In this document: piece after piece, positions 46,990 to 55,598 of the stretch
Layout: each line of letters starts with the position of its first letter
Numbering within the stretch: the first letter of the stretch is position 1
Assembly (NCBI GenBank): GCA_965221725.1
Contig: OZ244909.1
Span: 4,047,522-4,111,521 of the forward strand
From: HK1 sp965221725
GTDB taxonomy: Bacteria; Pseudomonadota; Gammaproteobacteria; HK1
Direction of reading: 5' to 3'
Length of the DNA stretch: 64,000 bases
Notes under the pieces: generated by a model
The model's input: the letters and a program-made list of their open reading frames with translations, nothing else
Databases searched by the model: none
Told to the model about the DNA's origin: nothing
Made by a program: the position numbers and the translations under genes

Positions 46990-49182
46990 GTGAGTATCGA
47001 GCGGCGTTTCGACATTTCGCTGATTGCCGGGATGGCGCTGCGGGAGAAGCAGATCCAGCAGAACTACCGCCCGATCATCGGCGTTCACAAGTGGTTCGCG
47101 CGTCGCCCGGGTACTCTGTTTCGCGGCCTTGTGCTTGCGGAGTTCGGTCAGGGCCGTCTGGAGGATCTTTTCTTTCGAGCCAATGATTTTCCAGGGCTGC
47201 GGATCGCGGACCCGTTCATGGGAGGAGGGACGCCGCTCATCGAGGCGAACCGTCTCGGGTGCGACGTGGAGGGCTTCGACATCAATCCGATGTCGGCGTG
47301 GATCGTCCGCGAGGAGATCGAGCCGATCGATCTCGCGGCCTACGAGCAGGCCGCGGGTGCACTTATCGACGCGCTACGCACCGAGATCGGTCGTTACTAC
47401 CGGACCTCCTGCCCGCGTTACGGAGATTCGGACGTGCCGGTCAAGTCGTTCCTGTGGGTCAAGGTGCTCGATTGCGAGGCCTGCGGGGCGTCTGTCGATT
47501 TGTTTCCCGGCTACCTGCTGACGCAGAACCGGCGCCATCCGCAGTACGTCCTGGTGTGCCCGGCGTGTGGTGACCTGAACGAAGTCGAGGATCGCGAGCG
47601 ACCTGGAAGCTGCGTGTCCTGCGGGAGCGCGCTCGATCGGGCCGGACCTGCCGGTCGTGGACGTTGCGAGTGCGCGAGTTGCGGACATTCCAACTCCTAT
47701 CCCGGCACTGGCGGCGGCCCGCTTGCACACCGACTGTTCGCCATCGAGTACTACAACCCACTTCGAAAAGCCGGGCACAAGGGCCGATTCTTCAAGAAGC
47801 CCGATGCGCAAGACTTGGCGCGCGCGGCGGACGCCGCCCGGCGATGGGAGCAGTTCGCGCCGCGCTTCGTGCCCGGCGAGGTCATTCCGCCGGGAGACGA
47901 GACTGACCGGCTGCACCGCTGGGGGTACACGCGCTACCGCGATCTGTTCAATCCGCGCCAACTTCTGGGACTGGAGCTGAGCTGTCGGCTGATCGCCGAA
48001 GTCGAGGACCCGCGCATCCGTCATGCGCTTGCGACCAATCTCTCCGACCTGCTGCGGTACCAGAACATGCTGTGCCGCTACGACACGATGGCGCTCAAGG
48101 CGCTCGATATCTTCTCCGTGCATGGATTCCCGGTGGGACTTGTGCAGTGCGAGTCCAACTTCACGGGGATCGTCAACGGCACCGGAACGAACGTCGGCTC
48201 GGGTGGATGGACGAACATCGTGGACAAGTACGTGAAGGCGAAGCGCTACTGCGAGTCGCCATTCGAAGTGAGGCGCAGCGGCTCGCGCAACATCCGGGTT
48301 TTCGTTTCCGGGGAGCGAATCGGAGAGATGCACGAGGGAAGGCGGCGCCGGGTTGCCATCCGTTGCGGGAGCGCGACCGAGAGTGCTCTGGGGCCGCAAA
48401 GTCTCGACGCCGTGTTTACGGACCCACCATACTTCGGCAACGTGCAGTACGGCGAGTTGATGGACTTCTGCTACGTGTGGCTGCGTCGCCTCGCGGGCAG
48501 TGATGCCGAGGGGTTCGACCGACCCTCCACGCGGTCACCGCAGGAATTGACCGGCAACGTCACCCAGGAACGCGGTCTCGAACACTTCACGGAGGGGCTC
48601 GCTACCGTCTGGTCGCGCATGGCGCGGGCCCTGAAGCCGGGGGCGCCGCTGGCGTTCACCTACCATCACAACAAGCTCGACGCGTATTGCGCGGTGGGCG
48701 TCGCGATTCTGGACGCCGGTCTGGTGTGCTCGGCGTCGTTGCCCTGCCCGGCGGAGATGGGAGGTTCGATCCACATCCACGGTACAAACTCTTCCATCAT
48801 CGATACCGTTTTCGTATGCCGGAATTCTGGTGCCATCCCGGAACGCTGGTTGTTCGACACCCCTAAGGGGCTCGCGGAGATCGTTGGCGAGGACCTGGTG
48901 CATCTGGCGAGCACCGGCAGAGTGCCGACGTATGGCGACACGCGATGTATCGTCCTCGGTCATCTGACGCGGATGGCGGTGTGGGAACTCCGCAGTGGCT
49001 GGGACCGTTCGCGACCGACGGCGGAGAAGCTGATGAATGTTCGTGATCGCATGACGACCGGCGGAGATCCCGATCGATTGGCGCAGCAGGTGCCGCCTGT
49101 CGACCCGGTAGCGGATTTGCCCCTGTTTGCCGGTCGGGCCACCCGAAACCACGGCGAGGTGCACAGTGCCGTTCCCTTTTGA
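46990..49182 (+). CDS. DUF1156-type DNA methyltransferase with internal zinc ribbon
   Basis: This 730-residue putative adenine-specific DNA methyltransferase has an N-terminus RRFDISLIAGMALREKQIQQ leading to VHKWFARRPGTLFRGLVLAEF (DUF1156 region). SAM motif I is DPFMGGGTPLIEANRLG (74-90). Four CxxC-type pairs form zinc ribbons (about 162-231), and catalytic motif IV is DPPYFGNVQYGELMDF (478-493). GTG 46990 is preferred to ATG 46972 because the AAAGGAGG ribosome-binding site lies between them. Its 3' end overlaps the start of the PD-(D/E)XK gene by 17 nt, so the pair is co-translated. Related DUF1156 methylases occur in multi-gene defence loci; here no helicase or DUF499 partner is present. 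Confidence 0.85.
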   Translation: MSIERRFDISLIAGMALREKQIQQNYRPIIGVHKWFARRPGTLFRGLVLAEFGQGRLEDLFFRANDFPGLRIADPFMGGGTPLIEANRLGCDVEGFDINPMSAWIVREEIEPIDLAAYEQAAGALIDALRTEIGRYYRTSCPRYGDSDVPVKSFLWVKVLDCEACGASVDLFPGYLLTQNRRHPQYVLVCPACGDLNEVEDRERPGSCVSCGSALDRAGPAGRGRCECASCGHSNSYPGTGGGPLAHRLFAIEYYNPLRKAGHKGRFFKKPDAQDLARAADAARRWEQFAPRFVPGEVIPPGDETDRLHRWGYTRYRDLFNPRQLLGLELSCRLIAEVEDPRIRHALATNLSDLLRYQNMLCRYDTMALKALDIFSVHGFPVGLVQCESNFTGIVNGTGTNVGSGGWTNIVDKYVKAKRYCESPFEVRRSGSRNIRVFVSGERIGEMHEGRRRRVAIRCGSATESALGPQSLDAVFTDPPYFGNVQYGELMDFCYVWLRRLAGSDAEGFDRPSTRSPQELTGNVTQERGLEHFTEGLATVWSRMARALKPGAPLAFTYHHNKLDAYCAVGVAILDAGLVCSASLPCPAEMGGSIHIHGTNSSIIDTVFVCRNSGAIPERWLFDTPKGLAEIVGEDLVHLASTGRVPTYGDTRCIVLGHLTRMAVWELRSGWDRSRPTAEKLMNVRDRMTTGGDPDRLAQQVPPVDPVADLPLFAGRATRNHGEVHSAVPF

Positions 49183-50197
49183 GATCGGGTTCGACGAGGT
49201 TCGGAGTAATCTCGATGCCTGCGTCGACGCCGTGTTCGGGGGCCTCGAATCCGAATTCCTGGTCATGCCCAAGGGCGACGGATTCGTCGAGTTCCAGGAT
49301 TTCGAGATCGGCTATGAATCTCTGAAACGCGCCACCGGGAGTTTTCGGGAAGTCACTCCGGGCACGGTGATTCCCGCGGTCGTCGATACACCGATCGCAT
49401 TGATCGTCCTTCGCTGCATGCTCGGCTTCACACCATCGGAGTGGGCCTACTACACAAGCCGTCACACCGGGGTCAACGTGACTCAGAGCGCGGTACGGAC
49501 TATCGATCGAAGCGTCCGCATGAATCCCGAAGACGCCTTGTCGAAAAAGGGCAAAGTGACGGAACGACGCATTCGGGCGCTTGTGGTCGCTGCGTGTCAG
49601 GCTCTGGATTCCGGTACTCCCGATCTCCCACCCAACAGCATCCACAGGCTCGACAAGGCCGACACCCGGTCTGGGTTGGTCAGTGTTCGTTCATCGGCGG
49701 AGTTGGGCGTTCCGTATTCCATGCTGCTCTACGAGCGACTTCTTGGGCGGCCTTTCGCCGGTCACCGGGACTCCATCATTGAACTGGTCGGCAACCTTGT
49801 CGAGAACGCTATCGAGGACGTGCTGACGCGAGCGGGCATCAGCTTTCGCAAGACGAAGCGAGCCGAGCGTCTGCCCGGATTCGATCAGGCGCCCGATTTC
49901 GTGATTCCGAATGAATTCAACCCGCAGGTTGTCATCGAGGCCAAGCTCACCGAAGACGACGGTACGGCCCGGGACAAGGTGACGCGCGTTCAGCACCTCG
50001 GAACGCTCGGTATGACAGGACAGCCGGCGGACCAACCCAGGTTCGAGGTGATCGCCTGTATCGCCGGACGGGGTTTCAGGGAGCGTCGCGAGGACATGAA
50101 GAAGCTGTTGCTCGCGACGCGGGGCAAGGTGTTCACCCTGCAGAACATGCATCAGCTTGTAGAGCACACGCGGCTTTCAAAATTTCGTTCACGATAG
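49166..50197 (+). CDS. Candidate PD-(D/E)XK restriction endonuclease paired with the methyltransferase
   Basis: This 343-residue protein has no named family I recognise. Its C-terminal third contains the nuclease core: E217 in VENAIEDVL, P243-D244 (QAPDFVIPNEF) and E258-A-K260 (VVIEAKL), with beta-strand-like spacing, then a conserved-looking Q277 (RVQHLG). This is the standard PD-(D/E)XK layout of type II restriction enzymes. The N-terminal ~200 residues lack recognisable motifs and could recognise DNA. GTG 49166 starts within the methyltransferase gene, after a GAGG site. A solitary methyltransferase overlapping a PD-(D/E)XK gene is the classic restriction-modification arrangement, so cognate activity is the leading inference. 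Confidence 0.7.
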   Translation: MPFPFEIGFDEVRSNLDACVDAVFGGLESEFLVMPKGDGFVEFQDFEIGYESLKRATGSFREVTPGTVIPAVVDTPIALIVLRCMLGFTPSEWAYYTSRHTGVNVTQSAVRTIDRSVRMNPEDALSKKGKVTERRIRALVVAACQALDSGTPDLPPNSIHRLDKADTRSGLVSVRSSAELGVPYSMLLYERLLGRPFAGHRDSIIELVGNLVENAIEDVLTRAGISFRKTKRAERLPGFDQAPDFVIPNEFNPQVVIEAKLTEDDGTARDKVTRVQHLGTLGMTGQPADQPRFEVIACIAGRGFRERREDMKKLLLATRGKVFTLQNMHQLVEHTRLSKFRSR

Positions 50198-50265
50198 ATT
50201 CCGTACACGACAACTGTCTTCGAAGCCGCCAAGCTACCGCTCATGGCGTGGTCCCGGGGCCTTTG

Positions 50266-51986
50266 CTTCACTCCGTCGCGGTCGAGCTGCCGATGGGCGG
50301 GGCGGGGGTTTGCGGTGGATGCGGGTCGCTCACATTCCCCACACCGTGACCGGTGGTGCGTCGCCCTCGGTCTCGGTGCGGTGGAAGAGCTTCTCCTCCC
50401 ACGCGCGGCCCTCGGTGCGGTCGAAGACCACCAGATGCCCCTCCGCCGCTCCGCAGCGGTCCATGTAGGCCCGCGTCTGCTCGAGCCCTTCGCGCAACGT
50501 CCGCTCGAGCCCCCGGTGCAGCACCTTGCACTCGATGACCACCCGCTGCGTCTCGCGGCGCGCCCCGGGCGGCGTCGGCGCACCGCCGGCCGGTGGCCAC
50601 ACAATCAGCAGGTCGGTGCGCATCCGCCCCAGGCCGTACTCGCGCTCGATGCGCCCTCCGCCGTTGACGATGCGCTGGAGGAACGCCTGCAGCAGCAACT
50701 GCGGCCCGGCCTCCCGGTACTGGAAGCGCTCCACCCAGTGCTCGGAGTGCTCGCGGAAGAATGCCTGGAACGCGCCGAGCAACTCGCCGACCCGCAGCGT
50801 CCCATCCTCGCCGATGTACCACGCCGGGTCGTGGTGGATGGACATCTCCTGGGTGGTCCAGGTGAGGTCGCGGGGAATCACCTCCCGGTAGATGGGGTTG
50901 GCGATGGCGACCGGTCCGCGGCGGGTGACGAGCCCGAGGTCGCGCACGTACTGGAGGTCGTCGGGGTCGATCGCGCCGGCGTCCTCGGTGCCGCTCAGCA
51001 GGGGTTCGACCACCCGGCGCACCCGCTCCTCGCGCAGCTTGTCGGCGAGCTGGTCGAGGTGCGTCTCCCGGCGCAGAATCAGCTCCTCGCGGGCGTGGTG
51101 GATAGCCTCGGCGGTGACGGCCCGGCTGCGGTCGCGGGCGACCTTGTCCTTGAAGCAGGCGTCGTAGGCGAGGGCGTTGACCAGCCACGGTTGGCCGCGG
51201 GTGAGTTCGCCGATGGCGGTGCGGGCTTCGTCGGTGAACGCCTGGCCGGTCTCGCGGGTGTGCTGGGCGAGCAGGGATTCGATGTCTTCGCCCGAGAAGT
51301 CGTCGAGCCGCAGGGACAGGGCGCGCACGTTGAAGGCGCTGCCGCCGGTGATGATCGCCTTCTCGGCGCTCGAATGGATGCGGTAGTCGCGCACATCGCG
51401 CACGCCGCACAGGATGATGCTCTGCGGGAATCGGTGGGGGCGTTCGGGGTAGCCGGCCCGGAGCTGGCGCAGGACCGCGATGAGGGTGTCGCCGACGAGG
51501 GCGTCGATCTCGTCGATCATGAGCACCAGCGGCTTCGCAGCCGAGGCGGCCCAGCCGGACAGCGTCTCCCCGAGGGCATCGTGGGGGCCGGTCGCATCGA
51601 GAATGTCGAGCCAGGTTTCGGCGACGAAACCATCGTCGAGCGTCGTGCGCACGCTGCGCGCGAGTGCGCTCAGGATCGCCCGCACCGCTGCCGCCACGTC
51701 CTCCCGTGCGGACTGGCCGATTTCGACGTTGACGTAGACGCAGCGGAACTCGTCGCCGGCGTTCAGCGCGTCACGGAGCGCGAACAGCGCGGAGGTCTTG
51801 CCCGTTTGCCGCGGCGCATGCAGCACGAAGTACTTGCGCTGGCGGATGAGCATCAGCAGCTCGTCGGCGTCGAGGCGCCCGAGGGGCGGGATGCAGTAGT
51901 GGATCTCCGGGACTATGGGGCCGGCGGTGTTGAAAAAGCGCATGACCCGAGTATCGCACGGCGACATCACCCGTAGCGGGCTGTGG
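50266..51986. repeat. Large direct repeat, copy 2 (~1.7 kb)
   Basis: This is the second copy of 45122-46842, same orientation. The two copies flank the 3.4-kb methyltransferase/nuclease segment; recombination between them would delete it, leaving one AAA-nuclease gene. Confidence 0.92.
50330..51943 (-). CDS. AAA-like ATPase with C-terminal PD-(D/E)XK nuclease, copy 2
   Basis: This is the same length (537 residues) and the same Walker A, Walker B and C-terminal E-x-K motifs as copy 1. Residues ~95-130 read ARSVRTTLDDGFVAETWLDI here against SCAAGQVTGDLSIGEMWFDI in copy 1; outside this patch only about four residues differ. It lies immediately downstream of ridA on the same strand and may use its own promoter in the 51944-52160 region. 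The hypervariable patch sits between the Walker motifs, where partner or DNA contacts are plausible. Confidence 0.85.
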   Translation of the reverse strand: MRFFNTAGPIVPEIHYCIPPLGRLDADELLMLIRQRKYFVLHAPRQTGKTSALFALRDALNAGDEFRCVYVNVEIGQSAREDVAAAVRAILSALARSVRTTLDDGFVAETWLDILDATGPHDALGETLSGWAASAAKPLVLMIDEIDALVGDTLIAVLRQLRAGYPERPHRFPQSIILCGVRDVRDYRIHSSAEKAIITGGSAFNVRALSLRLDDFSGEDIESLLAQHTRETGQAFTDEARTAIGELTRGQPWLVNALAYDACFKDKVARDRSRAVTAEAIHHAREELILRRETHLDQLADKLREERVRRVVEPLLSGTEDAGAIDPDDLQYVRDLGLVTRRGPVAIANPIYREVIPRDLTWTTQEMSIHHDPAWYIGEDGTLRVGELLGAFQAFFREHSEHWVERFQYREAGPQLLLQAFLQRIVNGGGRIEREYGLGRMRTDLLIVWPPAGGAPTPPGARRETQRVVIECKVLHRGLERTLREGLEQTRAYMDRCGAAEGHLVVFDRTEGRAWEEKLFHRTETEGDAPPVTVWGM

Positions 51987-51996
51987 ACGCCGGAGA

Positions 51997-52167
51997 TCAG
52001 TCTTCGGCCGGTTCCTGCATCCCGGCCGGAATGTCCCGCACTGCGGGGAGGGCGTGCCATACGTCGCTTTCCGTATCCTCCTCGACGTATGAGACTGGAT
52101 GCGGAAACTTGCGGATGGTCGGGAGGCGCAGACCGGGAAAGTCCGGCTCGTACCCCTGTTCAGCCAC
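51997..52167 (-). pseudogene. RelE/ParE-family toxin C-terminal remnant
   Basis: In the ridA-AAA intergenic region a 56-codon frame ends in YVEEDTESDVWHALPAVRDIPAGMQEP. That resembles the C-terminus of ParE/RelE-like toxins, which typically end DVWRVLHAQRDIPAWMQEP. The N-terminal two-thirds are missing and the conserved positions are partly degraded. The frame also runs into the ridA 3' end. It is a remnant of an earlier toxin-antitoxin cassette at this junction. Confidence 0.55.
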
Positions 52168-52546
52168 CCGTCACCAGCACTCCCTCCATCTCCACCCTGG
52201 CACCCTTCGGCAGCGAAGCGACCCCGATGGCGGCGCGGGCCGGATAGGGCTCGTCGAAATACTTGGCCATGATCTCGTTGACGAGGGGGAAGTCGGTGAG
52301 GTCGGTCAGATAGATATTGAGCTTCACGAAGTCGCCGAAGTCGCCGCCGGCGGCTCGGGCGACGGCGCGGAGGTTGCGAAACACCTGGTCGATCTGCGCG
52401 CGGGCGTCGGGGGACACGAGCTCCATCGTCTCCGGGTCGAGCGGAATCTGGCCGGAGAGGTAGACGGTGTCGCCGGCGCGGATGGCCTGGGAGTAGGTGC
52501 CGATCGCGCTCGGCGCGGATAGGGTGGCAATCGCCTGCCTGGTCAT
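52160..52546 (-). CDS. ridA: RidA family enamine/imine deaminase
   Basis: RidA hydrolyses reactive 2-aminoacrylate-type intermediates released by PLP enzymes. The 128-residue protein shows the canonical IGTYSQAIRAGDTVYLSGQIPLD start, NLRAVARAAGGD, and PARAAIGVASLPKGARVEMEG with the catalytic Arg. A GGAGG site precedes ATG 52546. Position immediately after spoT matches pseudomonad-type gene order. Confidence 0.95.
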   Translation of the reverse strand: MTRQAIATLSAPSAIGTYSQAIRAGDTVYLSGQIPLDPETMELVSPDARAQIDQVFRNLRAVARAAGGDFGDFVKLNIYLTDLTDFPLVNEIMAKYFDEPYPARAAIGVASLPKGARVEMEGVLVTGG

Positions 52547-52769
52547 GAGCTGGTGCCTCCTGTGGGCCATGCGGTGGTCCCCGGTCGGATGTCGGACTGC
52601 GGGGTGCCTGTGCGCCGGTGTGTCACCCGGGCCGGGCGGACTCCCGGGTCGGGTTCCGGCTCCGCCGGTCGGCGTGCGTTGCGCGCATTCGACCCCGTGG
52701 TCCGGGCTGCGGTCCATTCCCCGATGCCGGGGGCGCTTCGGTGCCCCGGGCGGTGGGTTCGCGGTGCGT

Positions 52770-54893
52770 TCAATGCCCCGTGCGCGCGATGCGCGACACC
52801 TCGCCGATATTTCGAATCCGCCGCATGATGCGGGCGAGGTGAGTGCGGTCGTGTACGCCGATCAGGAAATTCATCGCGGTGTCGAGACCGTCCCGGTTCT
52901 CGATGTTCACGTTCTCGATGTTGGCCCCCATCTCCGCGATGGCCGCCGCCACCGTCGCGAGCACGCCCCTGCGGTTGGCCATGTCGACGCGGATCTCGAC
53001 CGGAAACTCTCCGTTCACCTCCGGCTCCCAGGCGACATCGATCCAGCGCTCGGGCCGGTCGGAGAATTCGGTGAGGTTCTTGCAGTCGGTGGTGTGAATG
53101 ACGATCCCTCGGCCGGTGCTCACGAAGCCCATTACCGAGTCCCCCGGAATGGGATGACAGCACTTGCCGAAGTCGACGATCATCCCCTCCGACCCCTGAA
53201 TGTACAGCGGCGTACCGGCGCTCGCAGCCGGAGCGTCGTCGGTGGAGGGCTCCTCGCCGCTCCTGGCGAGCCGCTTCGCGATCAGCGGCGCGAGCCGCCG
53301 GCCGAACCCGATCTCCTCGTGCAGCGCCTCGATCGTCTTGAGCTTCAGATCGTCGAGGAGCGCGTCCAGCACCGCGGCCGGCACGTCGTCGAGCCCGATG
53401 GACTCGACCGCAAGCGCCTTGCCGAGCAGCATCTCCCCCAGGTCCGTCGCCTCCTCGGTGCGCAACTGCTTCAGATGATTGCGGATGGCGGAACGGGCCT
53501 TGCCGGAGACGACAAAGTCGAGCCACGCCGCGGTCGGCCGGCCCCAGGGCATGGTGACGATCTCGACGGTCTGGCCGCTGGCAAGCTGCGTGCGCAGCGG
53601 CGCGTACCGCCCGTCCACCTTTGCTGCCACGCACTGGTTGCCGATGTCGGTGTGCACCGCGTAGGCGAAGTCGATCGGCGTCGCGCCCCGGGGCAGGGTC
53701 CTGATCTCCCCGGCCGGGGTGAACACGTAGGTCTCCTTCGGAAAGAGATCGACCTTCACGCTCTCGAGAAACTCGACGGAGTCGCCGGCCTGCGTCTGCA
53801 TCTCCAGCAGATCGCGCACCCACTCCCGGACCCGGAGCTGGGCGGTGTTGGTGCCGGGTTGTCCGATCTTGTACATCCAGTGCGCGGCCACCCCCGACTC
53901 CGCCACCTGTTCCATCTCCTCGGTGCGGATCTGGACTTCGATGGGCAGCCCGAACGGCCCCATCAGGGTGGTGTGCAGCGATTGGTAGCCGTTCGCCTTC
54001 GGAATCGCGATGTAGTCCTTGAACCGCTCCACCACCGGCTTGTAGAGGCTGTGCACGATTCCGAGCACCCGGTAGCAGTCGTCGGGGCGCTCGACGACGA
54101 TCCGGAAGCCGTACATGTCGAGCACCTCCCTGAACGAAAGATGCCGGGTGCGCATCTTGCGGTACAGGCTGTAGAGATGCTTTCGCCGTCCTTCGACGCG
54201 CGCCTTCACTCCTTCCTGACGAAGCCGCCGCTTCGTCGCGGTTTCGATCTTGCGTATCACCTGTTTGCGGTGCCCGCGCGCCTTTCTCACCCGGGCTTCC
54301 AGCACCCGGTGGCGGCGCGGGTAGAGGGCCCGGAATCCCAGATCCTCCAGCTCGATCAGCATGGTGCGAAGCCCGAGGCGATTGGCGATGGGCGCGTAGA
54401 TCTCCAGCGTCTCGCGGGAGATGCGCCCCTGCTTCTCGCGCGGCAGTGGATCGAGGGTGCGCATGTTGTGCAGTCGGTCCGCGAGCTTGATGAGGATGAC
54501 TCGCAGATCGCGAGCCATGGCCATCAGCATCTTGCGGAAGTTCTCGGCCTGCGCCTCCGCGCGGCTTTCGAACGAGAGGTGGGTCAGCTTGCTGACCCCG
54601 TCGACGAGGTCCGCGACCGTGTCGCCGAAGTGCGTCGCGATCTGGGTCTTGGCGGTGGGAGTGTCCTCGATGACGTCGTGGAGAATGGCGGCCACGATCG
54701 TCTCGTGATCGAGGCGCATCTCGGCGAGGATTCGGGCGACCTGGATCGGGTGCTGGATGTAGGGCTCGCCCGACGCGCGGCGCTGCCCGCCGTGGGCATT
54801 GGCGCCGAATACGAACGCGCGCTGGATCGCGTCGACTTCGGCGGGGTCGAGGTAGGTGCCGGCGAGGCGGCGCAGATCACCGATGCGGAACAC
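52770..54893 (-). CDS. spoT: Bifunctional (p)ppGpp synthetase/hydrolase
   Basis: This is the central stringent-response enzyme. GTG 54893 (VFRIGDLRRLAG, after a GAAGGG site 6 nt upstream) yields 707 residues, the usual SpoT length. Domains in order: HD hydrolase with HDVIEDTP (about 72) and LADRLHNMRTL; synthetase with YGFRIVV (about 260), GYQSLHTTL and EVQIRTEEM (about 324); TGS (about 390-455, VFTPAGEIRTLPRGATPIDFAYAVH); a zinc-finger/helical linker; and ACT (about 635-707). Both catalytic halves look intact. Its rpoZ-spoT-ridA neighbours are syntenic with gammaproteobacteria. Confidence 0.96.
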   Translation of the reverse strand: MFRIGDLRRLAGTYLDPAEVDAIQRAFVFGANAHGGQRRASGEPYIQHPIQVARILAEMRLDHETIVAAILHDVIEDTPTAKTQIATHFGDTVADLVDGVSKLTHLSFESRAEAQAENFRKMLMAMARDLRVILIKLADRLHNMRTLDPLPREKQGRISRETLEIYAPIANRLGLRTMLIELEDLGFRALYPRRHRVLEARVRKARGHRKQVIRKIETATKRRLRQEGVKARVEGRRKHLYSLYRKMRTRHLSFREVLDMYGFRIVVERPDDCYRVLGIVHSLYKPVVERFKDYIAIPKANGYQSLHTTLMGPFGLPIEVQIRTEEMEQVAESGVAAHWMYKIGQPGTNTAQLRVREWVRDLLEMQTQAGDSVEFLESVKVDLFPKETYVFTPAGEIRTLPRGATPIDFAYAVHTDIGNQCVAAKVDGRYAPLRTQLASGQTVEIVTMPWGRPTAAWLDFVVSGKARSAIRNHLKQLRTEEATDLGEMLLGKALAVESIGLDDVPAAVLDALLDDLKLKTIEALHEEIGFGRRLAPLIAKRLARSGEEPSTDDAPAASAGTPLYIQGSEGMIVDFGKCCHPIPGDSVMGFVSTGRGIVIHTTDCKNLTEFSDRPERWIDVAWEPEVNGEFPVEIRVDMANRRGVLATVAAAIAEMGANIENVNIENRDGLDTAMNFLIGVHDRTHLARIMRRIRNIGEVSRIARTGH

Positions 54894-55127
54894 CGCCGAC
54901 CCTTCAGCCCGTCCTCGTCCGAGCCGCCGGCGGAATCGGGCGCAGGGAACCGGGGGTGGCCGTGACCCCTCGGGGTCGGCGCCGACGGTGCGCGGGCGGC
55001 TCGGTGACGAAAGCCGACTCGTCGAATGCACCCGTGAGCCGCGGACGGCGGCGACACCGGGTCTTCGAGGGGCGCATCTTCGCGGGGTGCGAGGAGACGG
55101 CAGGGCGCCGGTACGCCGACAGCATCG

Positions 55128-55385
55128 TCAGATTCCGCCGAGGGGAAAGACCTCCTGCGCCTCTTCCTCGGCGAGAACGGACTTCGGCGTCTCGTCCAGA
55201 ATGGTCTTGTCCACCTTGCCGGCGGCAATCTCGCGCAGCGCGATCACCGAGGGCTTGTCTCTCTCGTGGTGAATGAGCAGCGGCGAGCCGTGGGCGATCT
55301 GGCGCGCGCGCCGGGTGGCGACGAGCACCAGCTCGAACCGGTTGGGAATTTTCTCGATACAGTCTTCGACCGTAATCCTGGCCAT
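55128..55385 (-). CDS. rpoZ: RNA polymerase omega subunit
   Basis: This 85-residue omega subunit has the invariant MARITVEDC start, RFELVLVATRRARQI and KPSVIALREIAAGKV, aiding RNAP assembly and ppGpp binding at the beta'-omega site. Upstream frame extension from 55568 is not conserved. It lies between gmk and spoT, as in E. coli. Confidence 0.96.
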   Translation of the reverse strand: MARITVEDCIEKIPNRFELVLVATRRARQIAHGSPLLIHHERDKPSVIALREIAAGKVDKTILDETPKSVLAEEEAQEVFPLGGI

Positions 55386-55598
55386 CTGTCGCTCCGGAAT
55401 GCCGTGGGAATGGGTGAATCGGGGCCCGCCGGGCCTTGTTGCATCAGCGCCCTGCACCCGGGAGCCCCGCCCGCCCCGGAACGGTCTCCCGGCGGGGAGG
55501 CAAGGTGCCAAGAGCCCGAAGCCGCACCGCGTCGCGAATGGTCGTGCAACCCCGGCTAGTCTACTCAATTTGGTGGCGGGTGCGAAAACTTCACCGAT

